DNA of 60,186 nt from Sanguibacter suaedae. Lineage in GTDB: Bacteria > Actinomycetota > Actinomycetes > Actinomycetales > Cellulomonadaceae. Position 1 is the first letter of the stretch. Each line of letters starts with the position of its first letter. Shown here piece by piece: positions 18,066 to 27,770 of the stretch. The notes under the pieces were generated by a model. That model saw only the letters and a program-made list of their open reading frames with translations. It did no database searches and was not told the origin of the DNA. Location: contig NZ_JAEINH010000003.1 of assembly GCF_016342785.1 (NCBI RefSeq), positions 293,129 through 353,314 on the forward strand. The letters are read 5' to 3'. The translations under genes and the position numbers were made by a program.

Positions 18066-18785
18066 ATGGACAATTCTAGCGGAGTCGGAGTGCTGGACAA
18101 GGCAGCCTCCGTCCTGGGTGCTCTCGAAGCCGGCCCAGCAACCCTCGCACAGCTCGTCGCAGCGACCCGACTGGCACGCCCGACCGCCCACCGCCTCGCC
18201 GTGGCGCTCGAGCACCACCGGCTCGTCACCCGCGACATGCAGGGACGGTTCGTCCTCGGACCGCGCCTCAACGAGCTCGCGACCGCGGCGGGCGAGGACC
18301 GCCTCCTCGCAGCGGCGAACCCGGTGCTCACGGCGCTGCGCGACCACACGGGCGAGAGCGCCCAGCTCTACCGGCGCCAGGGCGACCAGCGCATCTGCGT
18401 CGCCGCGGCGGAGCGGCCGGTGGGGCTTCGCGACTCGATCCCCGTCGGCGCCACCCTCACCATGCACGCCGGCTCGGCCGCGCAGATCCTCCTGGCGTGG
18501 GAGGAGCCCGACCGCCTCCACCGCGGGCTCCAGGGGGCGAAGTTCACCGCGACGATCCTCTCAGGAGTTCGTCGGCGCGGATGGGCCCAGTCGGTGTCCG
18601 AGCGCGAGGTGGGTGTCGCCTCCGTCTCCGCACCCGTCAGGGGTCCGTCCGGCCGGATCGTGGCGGCGGTCTCGATCTCCGGCCCCGTCGAGCGCCTGAG
18701 CCGGCAGCCCGGCCGCCTCCACGCCGGGTCCGTCGTGGCCGCCGCGAACCGGCTGACCGAGGTGCTGCGCCGGACCGGGGAGTAA
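18066..18785 (+). CDS. IclR-family regulator of leucine genes (LtbR/NdgR type)
   Basis: A 239-residue regulator. An N-terminal winged helix-turn-helix (about residues 5-65, with LARPTAHRLAVALEHHRLV) is followed by the IclR effector-binding domain (GESAQLYRRQGDQRICVA; VSAPVRGPSGRIVAAVSISGP). Its divergent position next to leuCD matches LtbR of Corynebacterium glutamicum and NdgR/AreB of Streptomyces, IclR members controlling leucine and related genes. Orthology is inferred from context and size. Confidence 0.88.
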   Translation: MDNSSGVGVLDKAASVLGALEAGPATLAQLVAATRLARPTAHRLAVALEHHRLVTRDMQGRFVLGPRLNELATAAGEDRLLAAANPVLTALRDHTGESAQLYRRQGDQRICVAAAERPVGLRDSIPVGATLTMHAGSAAQILLAWEEPDRLHRGLQGAKFTATILSGVRRRGWAQSVSEREVGVASVSAPVRGPSGRIVAAVSISGPVERLSRQPGRLHAGSVVAAANRLTEVLRRTGE

Positions 18786-18905
18786 CAGGACGATTTGGGA
18801 GGGTCCGCCCTTCCTGAAATACGCTGGTCGCGCTCTCACCGGGTCGTTCGCTCAACCACCATGGGCTCGCCTGGCTTCGCCTACACACCGCCTCGAAGGA
18901 TGCCC

Positions 18906-20939
18906 GTGACACTGCACGAGTCCACTCGCCTCGCCCACGGTCCCGGGCCGAAGCTCCACAGGCCTGCCCTCCGCGCCGACATCCAGGCGCTGCGGGCGCT
19001 CGCTGTCGGACTCGTCGTCCTCTACCACTTCTGGCCCAACCGGCTTGCTGGCGGATTCGTGGGCGTCGACGTGTTCTTCGTGATATCCGGCTTCCTCATA
19101 ACCCTCCAGATCGTGAAGGAAGCCGACGAGACCGGCCGTATCAGGCTCGGTAGGTTCTGGGTACGACGCGCACTTCGCCTTCTTCCTGCGGCCCTTCTCG
19201 TGCTCGGCGCCACGACGGCGGCAACCCTCGTCTTCTTCCCGAAACACCTCTGGCAACAGACGTTCCGGGAGATCGGTGCCGCAACCGTGTACATCGAGAA
19301 CTGGGTCCTCGCGGCCGACTCTGTCAACTACATGGCCTCGAACAACACGGCTTCCCCGGTCCAGCACTTCTGGACGCTCTCGGTGGAAGAGCAGTTCTAC
19401 ATCGCCATCCCGATCATCGCAGCGCTCGTGCTCCTCTCGGCGTCGTGGCGTCGCAACCTCGGCGCTCTCTACGGAATCGTACTCGTCGCGTCTCTCGCCT
19501 ACTCGGTCTACGCGACGGAGACAGCACCATCAGTGGCGTACTTCGCGACCACCACTCGCGCCTGGGAGTTTGCAGCGGGAGGGCTCTTGGCGATCTCTGG
19601 CTCGGTCGCTCCGGCACGAGCCAGGCCGATCGCAGCATGGACCGGCATCGCGCTCATCGTCTACAGCGGGATTCAGTTCACCGCAGCCACGCCCTTCCCT
19701 GGCTACGCGGCAGCCCTGCCTGTGCTCGGAACCGCCCTCGTCATCTGGGCGCATCACGATGCCGGCGCTTTTCGTCGGTCCACACACCTCCCTTTCGTTC
19801 AGACCGCGGGGAACATCTCTTATTCGATCTACCTCTGGCACTGGCCTCTGATCGTCGTAGGTGGAATCGCGCTCGGCCGGGATCTAGATGCGGTACTGAA
19901 GTTACTTCTTCTCGTCGCGACGTTCTCACTCGCCTACATCTCCACCCGATTCTTGGAGAACCCGATCCGCTTCCGAGCAGTCCGTGCCGCGCGGCCTCGC
20001 CGAATCGCACTCGCCAGCATCTGCGCAGTCATGGTCGGGATACTCGCCGCCTCGGCGGCCGGATGGGCATATGTCGAGCGCCGTGTGGAAGCACTAGGAG
20101 AATCGGCCGACGCCATCGCTATCGCCCAGGCGGATCCGTGCTTCGGAGCAGGCTATCTGGTAACCCCCCGTTGTCCTGAGCCCACAGTGCTGACACCAGA
20201 TGTCGACGTGTTCCAGGAGGACGACGGCAATCGAGCCGAGTGCTGGGGCACGGTGTGCACGTTGGAGACGTCGGGCGTGCCCACGAAGCGCGTAGCCGTC
20301 GTGGGCGACTCGCACAGCAACGCCTTGCTCCCCGCCTACGATCAACTTCCAGAGGCACTCGGCTGGGAGATCGACGTCTTCGGTGTCGGCGGGTGCTATC
20401 TGACGAGCGCCAAGATTAACCGCGGCAACGCGGACCTCGAAGAGCAGTGCCGCGCGTGGAACTCTACGACGCAACAGACCCTGCTGGACGGAGGATACGA
20501 CGCGGTCCTCGTTACGCACTTCGAGGGGTTCCCGCTGCACGTCCCTGCGGGAACTGACCCACGGTCGGCGGAGATCGACGGGCAGGTAGAGGCGTGGACT
20601 CCCCTCCTCGACGCCGGGATCAGCGTGATCGCGATCTCGGACAACCCTCGCTTCCCGGGCTCAACTCTCGAGTGCATCGCGCAGAACGGCCTCGACGCCG
20701 CTCAGCACTGTCGGACACCCAGGTCAGAGGCGCTCCCAGAGGTCAGCAGCAGCGAGGCAGCCGCCCAGAAGACCGACGCGCTGTACCTCGATCTGTCTGA
20801 CGCCTACTGCTCTGTCGACTTCTGCGCACCCGTTGTGGGGGGCGTGATCGTGCTGCACGACCGCGATCACATCTCCGGTAGCTTCGCCGCCTCGTTGGGT
20901 CCCGTGATAGTCCGCAAGCTCGAAGAGAGTGCGATCTAG
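18906..20939 (+). CDS. Acyltransferase-3 membrane protein with SGNH domain (OafA-like)
   Basis: About 677 residues. The N-terminal half is the multi-pass acyltransferase-3 domain (RADIQALRALAVGLVVLYHF, GVDVFFVISGFLIT, SVEEQFYIAIPI, SYSIYLWHWP). The C-terminal half is an extracytoplasmic SGNH hydrolase-like domain with GDSHSNALLPAY near residue 455 and the DRDH catalytic pair near the end. Such proteins O-acetylate or O-acylate surface polysaccharides. The GTG at 18906 is well spaced from GAAGGA; an ATG at 18900 is alternative. The gene is less GC-rich with freer third positions than its neighbours, suggesting acquisition. Substrate is unknown. Confidence 0.85.
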   Translation: MTLHESTRLAHGPGPKLHRPALRADIQALRALAVGLVVLYHFWPNRLAGGFVGVDVFFVISGFLITLQIVKEADETGRIRLGRFWVRRALRLLPAALLVLGATTAATLVFFPKHLWQQTFREIGAATVYIENWVLAADSVNYMASNNTASPVQHFWTLSVEEQFYIAIPIIAALVLLSASWRRNLGALYGIVLVASLAYSVYATETAPSVAYFATTTRAWEFAAGGLLAISGSVAPARARPIAAWTGIALIVYSGIQFTAATPFPGYAAALPVLGTALVIWAHHDAGAFRRSTHLPFVQTAGNISYSIYLWHWPLIVVGGIALGRDLDAVLKLLLLVATFSLAYISTRFLENPIRFRAVRAARPRRIALASICAVMVGILAASAAGWAYVERRVEALGESADAIAIAQADPCFGAGYLVTPRCPEPTVLTPDVDVFQEDDGNRAECWGTVCTLETSGVPTKRVAVVGDSHSNALLPAYDQLPEALGWEIDVFGVGGCYLTSAKINRGNADLEEQCRAWNSTTQQTLLDGGYDAVLVTHFEGFPLHVPAGTDPRSAEIDGQVEAWTPLLDAGISVIAISDNPRFPGSTLECIAQNGLDAAQHCRTPRSEALPEVSSSEAAAQKTDALYLDLSDAYCSVDFCAPVVGGVIVLHDRDHISGSFAASLGPVIVRKLEESAI

Positions 20940-20992
20940 GTCGTCTGTTCGCGTCAAGATCGGGCCCCACTGGGCACACACCGGTCTGCGCT

Positions 20993-21025
20993 CCGCCGTG
21001 CAGGTACTGACTACCTGCACGGCGG
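20993..21025 (+). terminator. Hairpin terminator after acyltransferase
   Basis: A perfect 14-bp stem (20993-21006 with 21012-21025) and 5-nt loop, 53 bp past the acyltransferase stop. Confidence 0.7.
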
Positions 21026-21063
21026 GCTGGTCGTCTCGCCCAGAGGGGTCAGGCCCGGAAAAC

Positions 21064-21100
21064 ACCGCAGGCCCGGTCGGCGAGCGACCGGGCCTGCGGT
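21064..21100 (-). terminator. Hairpin terminator after the tRNA cluster
   Basis: A perfect 16-bp stem (21064-21079 with 21085-21100) and 5-nt loop, just past the 3' end of the last minus-strand tRNA-Glu. Together with the hairpin at 20993 it separates the convergent units. Confidence 0.75.
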
Positions 21101-21118
21101 GATGCCGAAGCATCCATG

Positions 21119-21191
21119 TACCCCCAACGGGATTTGAACCCGTGTTACCGCCGTGAGAGGGCGGCGTCCTAGGCCGCTAGACGATGGGGGC
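21119..21191 (-). tRNA. tRNA-Glu (CUC)
   Basis: A 73-nt cloverleaf on the minus strand beginning GCCCCCA. The anticodon stem CCGCC/GGCGG encloses loop CUCUCAC, giving anticodon CUC; the T arm GGGTTCAAATCCC and discriminator A are present. It is identical to the copy at 21265-21337. CCA is not encoded. Confidence 0.95.
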
Positions 21192-21264
21192 CTAAGCCGG
21201 ACCGATCACGCCGAGGCGTGGCGATTCGGTGCCGTCCGCGGCCCGATGGACCATGGACGATGCG

Positions 21265-21337
21265 TACCCCCAACGGGATTTGAACCCGTGTTACCGCCGT
21301 GAGAGGGCGGCGTCCTAGGCCGCTAGACGATGGGGGC
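21265..21337 (-). tRNA. tRNA-Glu (CUC), second copy
   Basis: Identical over all 73 nt to the copy at 21119-21191, and the identity continues a few bases past the 5' end. Spacing between copies is 73 bp. Likely a recent tandem duplication or one kept identical by conversion; probably cotranscribed with tRNA-Gln. Confidence 0.95.
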
Positions 21338-21427
21338 CTAAGCTCGACGCCCGGAGGGCGACGTGCCGATGCGAACGCTATCGAACTCGGCCTCCGTGAG
21401 GAAGACCAAGCATGCTGCGCTCTGCGC

Positions 21428-21498
21428 TGGGGTACCAGGACTCGAACCTAGAATGACGGTACCAGAAACCGTTGTGTTGCCAATTACACCATACCCCA
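21428..21498 (-). tRNA. tRNA-Gln (CUG)
   Basis: A 71-nt cloverleaf on the minus strand beginning UGGGGUA, typical of tRNA-Gln. The anticodon stem ACGGU/ACCGU encloses UUCUGGU, giving CUG; T arm and the closing acceptor UACCCCA are intact. It is first in the tRNA-Gln, Glu, Glu cluster. With gatCAB in the window it is expected to be charged indirectly through Glu-tRNA(Gln). Confidence 0.94.
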
Positions 21499-21539
21499 TG
21501 GGGGTAAGACTCTCCGGCCTGCTCTTCTCCACCAACGAC

Positions 21540-21639
21540 GCGTCAGGCGAGAAATGCTCCTGACGCACCTGTGGCTTCCGAAGGTTTTCCGGGGGGCCTA
21601 CCGTCGGAAAACACTACCCGAGTCTCTCGCTCTCGCCAA
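21540..21639 (-). promoter_or_regulatory. Probable promoter and leader of the tRNA cluster
   Basis: On the minus strand TTGGCG (21634-21639) and TAGTGT (21611-21616) are 17 bp apart. Downstream, before tRNA-Gln, are two 8-bp inverted repeats: 21584-21591 with 21605-21612 (overlapping the minus-10) and 21540-21547 with 21559-21566. The leader would be about 105 nt. Motif-based only. Confidence 0.4.
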
Positions 21640-21676
21640 ACCGGCCGAGCGTGACGAGCGCCACGCCGACCCCAGG

Positions 21677-21711
21677 GGTGGCTCGGAGCCCCTCCCCGGC
21701 TCCGAGCCACC
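21677..21711 (-). terminator. Hairpin terminator after gltX-HAD operon
   Basis: A perfect 14-bp stem (21677-21690 with 21698-21711) with a 7-nt loop, 4 bp beyond the HAD gene stop. Confidence 0.8.
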
Positions 21712-21715
21712 ATGC

Positions 21716-22486
21716 TCACGCATCGACGCCGAGCATCCCGACGACCTCCCGCAACGACGGTACGACGACGATCCCCTCGGCCTCGGCGAGCGCCGGGTCC
21801 TCGAGGTGCGGTCCGCCCCGGCGGGCACCGGGCCGGTCGACCCAGACCGCGCGCAGGCCTGCCGCAAGTGCCCCTCGCGCGTCGACGTCGAGCTCGTCAC
21901 CCACGTACACGGTCCGGTGCGGTTCGGTGCCGAGCAGACGGCAGGCCTCGAGGAACACACGGGGGTCGGGCTTGCCCACCCCCAGCGTGTCGACACCGAC
22001 GAGCATCGGGACGTCACCGAGACCTGCCCGCTCGAGCTTGAGCACCTGGTAGTCGAAGGCCGCGTTGGACAGCGCGCCGACCTTCAGGCCGTGCGCGGCG
22101 AGGTCAGCGACGCACGAGGCTGCCTCTGCGTGGGCGGCCCAGCCGTCCTGGAAGGCCCCCTCGAAGACGGCGTCCCACTCCTCGAAGGCCTCGTCGGGCA
22201 CGGGCGCTCCCCCGAACTCCTCCTGGAGCAGGTTCGCCCGCGCCAGGCGCTGGGCCCGGAACGTCGTCTCGCCACGGGTGTACGCCCGGTAGTGCCCCAG
22301 GGCGTCGCGCCGCCAGTGCACGAGGACCTCGTCGTGGCGGTCCGCCGGAAGATCGGGGAGGTACGTCTCCGCGATGCGCCGCATGGCGACCCCGAAGGCG
22401 CTGCGCGTGTCGACGAGGGTGTCGTCGACGTCGAAGAGCACCCCGTCGACCTGGCCGCCGAGGAGCGGCAGCGGCTCCCGGCTCAC
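21716..22486 (-). CDS. HAD-superfamily hydrolase
   Basis: A 256-residue haloacid-dehalogenase hydrolase. The nucleophile motif is [10 protein letters not shown] (Asp19/Asp21), motif II is ALSNAAFD near residue 138, and [13 protein letters not shown] plus [14 protein letters not shown] give motifs III and IV. The helical cap lies between residues 30 and 120. It is probably a small-molecule phosphatase; substrate unknown. The GTG at 22486 overlaps the gltX stop by 4 bp, so it is coupled to gltX. Confidence 0.88.
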   Translation of the reverse strand: MSREPLPLLGGQVDGVLFDVDDTLVDTRSAFGVAMRRIAETYLPDLPADRHDEVLVHWRRDALGHYRAYTRGETTFRAQRLARANLLQEEFGGAPVPDEAFEEWDAVFEGAFQDGWAAHAEAASCVADLAAHGLKVGALSNAAFDYQVLKLERAGLGDVPMLVGVDTLGVGKPDPRVFLEACRLLGTEPHRTVYVGDELDVDARGALAAGLRAVWVDRPGARRGGPHLEDPALAEAEGIVVVPSLREVVGMLGVDA

Positions 22487-24018
22487 AGGCGCGCGCGGAG
22501 GGCGCGCAACCGGGTCAGGGACGCCTCGCGCCCGAGGATCTCCATGGACTCGAAGAGCGGCGGCGAGACCCGCCTCCCGGTGATCGCGACCCGCAGGGGG
22601 GCGAACGCGAACCGGGGCTTGATGCCCATCTCCTCGACGAGGACCGCCTTGAGGGCCTCCTGCTGGGCTGCCGGGGAGAAGTCCTCGAGCGCCTCGAGGG
22701 TCGCGACCGACCGGTCGAGGACGTCCGCCGCCTCGGGCCGGAGCGCTGCGAGGGCCTCGTCCTCGAACGTGACCGCGTCGTCGGCCACGAAGAGGAACCC
22801 GAGCATGCCCGGAGCCTCGCCGAGGAGCGTCATGCGCTCCTGGACGAGGGGCGCGGCGGCCTCGAGGAGGGCCCGCTCGGCCGCCTCGAGCTCGTCGTAG
22901 GTGGATGCAGCGAGCGCACAGCTCGCATGGAGGTACGGGACGAGGCGGGCGCGGAAGTCCTCCGGTGCGAGCCGACGCAGGTGGGTGGCGTTGATCGCCT
23001 CCGCCTTCTTCAGGTCGAAGCGTGCCGGGTTGGGCAGCACGTCCGCGACGTCGAAGGCCGCGACGAGCTCGTCGATCGTGAAGATGTCGTTGTCCGCGGA
23101 GATGCTCCAGCCGAGGAGCGCCAGGTAGTTGAGCAGACCCTCGGGGGTGAAGCCCCGCTCGCGGTGGAGGAAGAGGTTGGACTCCGGGTCACGCTTGGAG
23201 AGCTTCTTGTTGCCCTCCCCCATGACGTACGGGAGGTGTCCGAAGGCCGGCATGACCGTGGCGACGCCGATCTCGAGGAGCGCCCGGTAGAGGACGACCT
23301 GGCGCGGCGTGGAGGACAGGAGGTCCTCCCCGCGGAGCACGTGGGTGATGCCCATGAGCGCGTCGTCGACGGGGTTCACGAGGGTGTAGAGGGGCTGGCC
23401 GTTGGCGCGGACGATGACGAAGTCCGGAACGGTGCCCGCCTTGAACGTCACGTCACCACGGACGAGGTCGGTGAACGTCACGTCCTCGTCGGGCATGCGG
23501 AGACGGAGGACGGGCTCACGGCCCTCCGCGCGGAACCCGGCCCTCTGCTCGTCGGTGAGATCGCGGTCGAAGCCGTCGTACCCCATGACCTTGGGCCGCC
23601 CTGCGGCGACGTTGCGCGCCTCGATCTCCTCCGGCCTGGAGAACGACTCGTACGCGTACCCGCCCTCCACGAGGCGACGCACCACGTCCTGGTAGATCTC
23701 GCCGCGCCGGGACTGCCGGTACGGCTCGTGCGGGCCGCCCACCTCGACGCCCTCGTCCCAGTCGAGGCCGAGCCAGCGGAGCGCGTCGAGGAGCTGCGTG
23801 TAGCTCTCCTCGGAGTCGCGCTCGGCGTCCGTGTCCTCGATGCGGAACACGAACGTCCCGCCGACGTGGCGCGCGTACGCCCAGTTGAACAGCGCCGTCC
23901 GGACGAGGCCGACGTGCGGCGTCCCGGTGGGCGACGGGCAGAACCGGACGCGGACGTCGCTGCCGGCCACGGGCGTGGTGAGGTTGGTGGGGGCGGTTGA
24001 CTCAGAGGGCACGGACAC
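22483..24018 (-). CDS. gltX: Glutamyl-tRNA synthetase
   Basis: A 511-residue class I synthetase. The HIGH-type motif is SPTGTPHVG near residue 28 and the KMSKS-type motif is KKLSKRD near residue 260; the anticodon-binding helical domain follows. With gatCAB present and tRNA-Gln upstream, it is probably non-discriminating, charging both tRNA-Glu and tRNA-Gln with Glu (inference). The GTG at 24018 gives the standard N-terminus [11 protein letters not shown] after a 20-residue lead. Confidence 0.95.
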   Translation of the reverse strand: MSVPSESTAPTNLTTPVAGSDVRVRFCPSPTGTPHVGLVRTALFNWAYARHVGGTFVFRIEDTDAERDSEESYTQLLDALRWLGLDWDEGVEVGGPHEPYRQSRRGEIYQDVVRRLVEGGYAYESFSRPEEIEARNVAAGRPKVMGYDGFDRDLTDEQRAGFRAEGREPVLRLRMPDEDVTFTDLVRGDVTFKAGTVPDFVIVRANGQPLYTLVNPVDDALMGITHVLRGEDLLSSTPRQVVLYRALLEIGVATVMPAFGHLPYVMGEGNKKLSKRDPESNLFLHRERGFTPEGLLNYLALLGWSISADNDIFTIDELVAAFDVADVLPNPARFDLKKAEAINATHLRRLAPEDFRARLVPYLHASCALAASTYDELEAAERALLEAAAPLVQERMTLLGEAPGMLGFLFVADDAVTFEDEALAALRPEAADVLDRSVATLEALEDFSPAAQQEALKAVLVEEMGIKPRFAFAPLRVAITGRRVSPPLFESMEILGREASLTRLRALRARL

Positions 24019-24107
24019 ACCTGGGTTTCGTCGGTGTTGCGGGTGGGCTGGTGAGCGGCCCTGGCGGGCCGCGTCGAGGTCCCGAAGCATGGCCTCGGGG
24101 CTGGGGG

Positions 24108-24899
24108 TCAGTCGTCGTGGCTGCGGCGCACGACGGGGTTGCTCAGGACGCCGATCCCCTCGACCTCGCACTCGACGCGGTCGCCTGCCACGAGAGGGCC
24201 GACGCCGGCGGGGGTACCGGTGAGGATGACGTCGCCGGGCAGCAACGTGAACGCCTCGGAGACGTAGGACACGAGGAACGCGACGTCGAACACGAGGTCA
24301 CGGGTGTTGCCGTCCTGGCGGGTCTCGCCGTTCACGCGGGACCGGACCCCGAGCTCGTCGGTCTCAAGGTCGGTGACGATCCACGGTCCCAACGGGCACG
24401 ACGAGTCGAAGCCCTTGGCGCGTGCCCACTGGCCGTCCGTGCGCTGGGCGTCGCGCGCGGTGACGTCGTTCGCGACGGTGTACCCGAGGACGTGCTTGAG
24501 CGCGCTCTCGGGGGTGACGTCCTTGGTGATGCGCCCGATGACGACGGCGAGCTCCGCCTCGTGGCTGACCTCGCTCGAGAAGTCGGGCAGCACGATGGGG
24601 TCGTCCGGACCGACGACGGACGTGTTCGGCTTGAGGAACAGCAGCGGGCTGGCGGGGACCTCGTTGCCCATCTCGGCGGCGTGGTCGGCGTAGTTGCGTC
24701 CGACACCGACGATCTTGGACCGCGGGATGACGGGTGCGAGCAGGCGCACCCCGTCGCCGATCTCGATCCGCTCGCCCGTGGGCTGCACCGGCATGTAGAG
24801 GGGGTCGCCGCTGAGCACGGCGAGGTAGTCCTTGCCGTTCTCGGTCTGCACGAACCCGAAGCGGGGGTCTTCTCCTGTGGTGAATCTCGCGATGCGCAC
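24108..24899 (-). CDS. Fumarylacetoacetate hydrolase family protein
   Basis: A 263-residue FAH-fold protein. Core motifs are [15 protein letters not shown] near residue 66, [16 protein letters not shown] near 88, the metal ligands in [10 protein letters not shown] near 114, [12 protein letters not shown] near 140 and [11 protein letters not shown] near 226. Family members are C-C hydrolases, oxaloacetate decarboxylases or isomerases of aromatic degradation; the substrate cannot be assigned. In many Actinobacteria this gene lies beside gltX, as here (90 bp upstream). Confidence 0.88.
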   Translation of the reverse strand: MRIARFTTGEDPRFGFVQTENGKDYLAVLSGDPLYMPVQPTGERIEIGDGVRLLAPVIPRSKIVGVGRNYADHAAEMGNEVPASPLLFLKPNTSVVGPDDPIVLPDFSSEVSHEAELAVVIGRITKDVTPESALKHVLGYTVANDVTARDAQRTDGQWARAKGFDSSCPLGPWIVTDLETDELGVRSRVNGETRQDGNTRDLVFDVAFLVSYVSEAFTLLPGDVILTGTPAGVGPLVAGDRVECEVEGIGVLSNPVVRRSHDD

Positions 24900-24960
24900 G
24901 GGTCAAGCCTACGGGGAGCCCGGTGGTGCGCGGTGGTGCGCGCCGACGCGGAGGGCAGCG

Positions 24961-25857
24961 TCAGACGCGCGCGAGGACCTCGCCGTTGAGGACGGAGAAC
25001 CACCCGTCGGGAGCCTCGGCCCACCGCTGCCACTCGTGCGCGAGGTCCTCGAGCGCGACGTCGTCGGCGAGGTTGGACTCCTTGGCCTGGTGGGCGAAGT
25101 TCGACGCGATGCACCGCTCGGCCCAGAGCCCTCCCCACCACGACCGGGCCTCGGGCGTCGCGTAGCACCACACGCCCGCCGACGCGGTGAGCGCCTCGGG
25201 GGCGAACCCCGACTCCTGGAACCAGGAGAAGAGCCTGCGTCCGGCGTCCGCCTGGTACCCGTACGCGGCGGTGACCTCGTGGTACAGGGTGTTCCACTCG
25301 GTGAGGCCGGCGGACTCGGGGTACCAGGTCATGGCCGCGTAGTCCGCGTCGCGGGCCGCGACGACGCCCCCGGGACGGGTCACGCGACGCATCTCGCGGA
25401 TGGCGGCGACGGGGTCGGAGAGGTGCTGGAGCAGCTGGTGGGCGTGGACGACGTCGAAGGTGTCGTCGGCGAAGGGGAGCTCGTACGCGTTCGCCTGCTC
25501 GAAGCTGACGTTGGCCGCACCGTTCTCGTCCGCGAGCGCCCGTGCGCTCCCGAGGACGGAGGTGGCGGCGTCGACCCCGACGACACGGCCGGGGGCGACG
25601 AGGCGGGCGAGGTCGACGGTGACGGTGCCGGGGCCGCACCCGACGTCGAGGATGCTCATGCCCTCGCGCAGGAGGGGGACGAGGTAGGCGGCGGAGTTGG
25701 CCGCGGTGCGGGCGCGGTGGGACCGCAGGACCGACTCGTGGTGCCCGTGGGTGTAGGACTCGGACTCGCGGGACTGCTCGCTGCCGCGCGCGCCGGTGGG
25801 CGCCTCGCGGAGGGCGTCGGACGGCGCGGCGGTGCGCACCGTGCTGGGTTGGTTCAT
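24961..25857 (-). CDS. SAM-dependent class I methyltransferase
   Basis: A 298-residue methyltransferase. Motif I is ILDVGCGPGTVTVDLA near residue 70, the acidic motif II is GVDAATSV near 94, and FDVVHAHQLLQHLSDP near 135 with VTRPGGVVAARD near 160 complete the fold; it resembles the UbiE/Methyltransf_11 group. A C-terminal 120-residue region rich in Trp may form the acceptor site. The substrate is unknown. It is divergent from the aldo/keto reductase. Confidence 0.85.
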   Translation of the reverse strand: MNQPSTVRTAAPSDALREAPTGARGSEQSRESESYTHGHHESVLRSHRARTAANSAAYLVPLLREGMSILDVGCGPGTVTVDLARLVAPGRVVGVDAATSVLGSARALADENGAANVSFEQANAYELPFADDTFDVVHAHQLLQHLSDPVAAIREMRRVTRPGGVVAARDADYAAMTWYPESAGLTEWNTLYHEVTAAYGYQADAGRRLFSWFQESGFAPEALTASAGVWCYATPEARSWWGGLWAERCIASNFAHQAKESNLADDVALEDLAHEWQRWAEAPDGWFSVLNGEVLARV

Positions 25858-25975
25858 GCGTACGACGGTAGGGCCGGGGGACGAGGAGCGAGACCCCATT
25901 CTCAGATGGTGGTCATCGATGGACGGGGGGCGGGCCGGGTGGTGCCGGTGGGGCACCTCGACGTACGTTCCTCGC

Positions 25976-26965
25976 ATGAGCCACTCGACCGCGCCCGCGC
26001 TGCGCCACCTCGGTTCCTCCGGACTCACCGTCTCCGTCGTCGGGCTCGGGTGCAACAACCTGGGCCGTCCGCGGACGGCGACGGAGTCCCAGGAGGGCAG
26101 CAACGCCGTGGTGCGCGCAGCGGTGGACGCGGGGATCACGTTCTTCGACGTGGCGGACGTGTACGGCGCCGAGCCCGGGCTCTCCGAGGAGCGCCTCGGC
26201 GTGGCGCTCGGGTCACGCCGCGCGGACGTCGTCGTGGCGACGAAGTTCGGCATGGACGCCCGGGGGGCGAACGGGCCCGACCACGGGGCGCGCGGCTCCC
26301 GGCGGTACGTCATCGCCTCCGTCGAGGCGTCGCTGCGCCGTCTGGGAACGGACTGGATCGACCTCTACCAGTTCCACACCCCGGACCCGGGGACCCCCGT
26401 GGAGGAGACGCTGAGCGCCCTCGACGACCTCGTGCGGTCCGGCAAGGTCCGGTACGTGGGCCACTCGAACCGGGCGGGCTGGCAGATCGCGGAGGCCGAG
26501 CTGCTCGCGAGGTCGCTCGGCACGGAGCGGTTCGTCTCGAGCCAGAGCCACTACAACCTCCTCGACCGCAGGGCGGAGCTCGAGGTGGTGCCCGCCTCCG
26601 AGGCGTTCGGGCTCGGTGTGCTGCCGTACTTCCCGCTCGCCAACGGTCTGCTCACGGGCAAGTACACGCGCGACGACGCACCGGCCGACGGGCGGATCAC
26701 GCACTCGAAGCCGGCCATCCTCGAGTCGGCCCCGTGGGACGCCCTCGAGGCGTACTCCGCGTTCGCGGCGGAGCGCGGCCTGAGCGAGGTGGAGGTCGCG
26801 TTCTCCTGGCTCGCGGCGCAGCCGACGGTGTCGAGCGTCATTGCGGGCGCCACGCGCCCGGAGCAGGTCGCCCAGAACGCGGCGGCCGTCCACGAGCTCT
26901 CCGCTGACGACCTGGCACGCCTCGACGCGATCTTCCCGCCGCCGGAGAAGGTCGCCCTCTTCTGA
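25976..26965 (+). CDS. Aldo/keto reductase
   Basis: A 329-residue TIM-barrel NADPH oxidoreductase. The catalytic tetrad is visible: Asp and Tyr in DVADVYG near residue 60, Lys in VVATKFGMD near 88 and His in LYQFHTPD near 130; nucleotide-binding residues are in GATRPEQVAQN near 285. The family reduces carbonyl compounds; the substrate is not predictable. It is a single gene upstream of the interrupted glycosylase-like gene. Confidence 0.92.
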   Translation: MSHSTAPALRHLGSSGLTVSVVGLGCNNLGRPRTATESQEGSNAVVRAAVDAGITFFDVADVYGAEPGLSEERLGVALGSRRADVVVATKFGMDARGANGPDHGARGSRRYVIASVEASLRRLGTDWIDLYQFHTPDPGTPVEETLSALDDLVRSGKVRYVGHSNRAGWQIAEAELLARSLGTERFVSSQSHYNLLDRRAELEVVPASEAFGLGVLPYFPLANGLLTGKYTRDDAPADGRITHSKPAILESAPWDALEAYSAFAAERGLSEVEVAFSWLAAQPTVSSVIAGATRPEQVAQNAAAVHELSADDLARLDAIFPPPEKVALF

Positions 26966-26997
26966 GGCGGCTGCCGCTGCGCCTGGTGCGGCGCCCG

Positions 26998-27003
26998 TAG
27001 GCT
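26998..27003 (+). promoter_or_regulatory. Minus-10 box for leaderless host gene
   Basis: TAGGCT ends 6 nt before the ATG at 27010 and there is no Shine-Dalgarno between. This promoter would now also transcribe the intact copy inside the insertion, which follows on the same strand. Confidence 0.4.
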
Positions 27004-27009
27004 GGCCCC

Positions 27010-27690
27010 ATGACGAGCAGCACCGGGACCGCCGACCACCCCGAGGTGGTCGCCGTCGACCGTCCCGGCGGTGTCGACGACTCACCCGGGACTCTCGAGC
27101 CCGCACGCTGGGTCTCCCTGGCCGATCTCCACGCCGCGCGAGCGGACGCCCTCACCCGGGGGTGGCGGGAGCGTCGCGGCACCGGGGTGGAGCACCAGAT
27201 CGAGGACTTCCTCCACACGTACTACCCGGCCCGCCCGGCGCAGCTGCGGCGCTGGCACCCCGGGGCCGGCGTGACGCTCGCGTCCGCGCCGGACGTGCCG
27301 GGCGCGGCGGAACGGTCGACGTGGCGCTGGTACGTGGTCTCGGACACCGGTGCGACGCTCGACGTCGCCGCGTTCCTCGCCGACCGCGGCGACACCGTCG
27401 CGTACGTCCGTGACCTGCTCGTGTCCACGGCGTCGCGTCCCGCCGCCCTGGGATGCTTCGGGCTGCACGAGTGGGCGATGGTCTACCGCCAGGGCGGCGA
27501 CACCCGGCACTCCTTGCCGCTGCGACTGGGCCCGGAGGGGACCGACGCCGTCGTCGAGGCACACCCGGTGCGCTGCACGCACATCGACGCGTTCCGGTTC
27601 TTCACCCCCGAGGCCAGGCCGCTCAACCAGCTGCAGCCCACCCGGGACACGCAGCGCGACCTCGAGCAGCCGGGCTGCCTGCACGCCGGG
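27010..27690 (+). pseudogene. Interrupted '3-methyladenine DNA glycosylase'-type gene, 5' part
   Basis: The first 227 codons of a gene whose family is widely labelled 3-methyladenine DNA glycosylase in Actinobacteria, although I see no helix-hairpin-helix or AAG motif. Conserved blocks are EDFLHTYYPARPAQLRRWHPG, GCFGLHEWAMVYRQ, DAFRFFTPEARPLN and LEQPGCLHAG. At the conserved motif normally read as MDL-KW the frame runs into foreign DNA and stops at 27774. The missing 3' part lies at 30888-31157 in the matching frame; joining the two gives a 316-residue full-length protein. The strand, frame and spacing prove a clean interruption. Confidence 0.9.
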
Positions 27691-27699
27691 ATGGACCTG
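27690..27699. repeat. Left copy of insertion-site direct repeat
   Basis: GATGGACCTG, identical to 30887-30896. It covers the Met-Asp-Leu codons of the interrupted gene and marks the left junction. The inner six bases GACCTG recur at 29881-29886. Confidence 0.8.
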
Positions 27700-27770
27700 G
27701 TTAGGTCGCAAACATGCAGCTCGGCACGCACCGAAGCCGGTCGCATGAGACAGCCTGTGAAGGCATGCGC

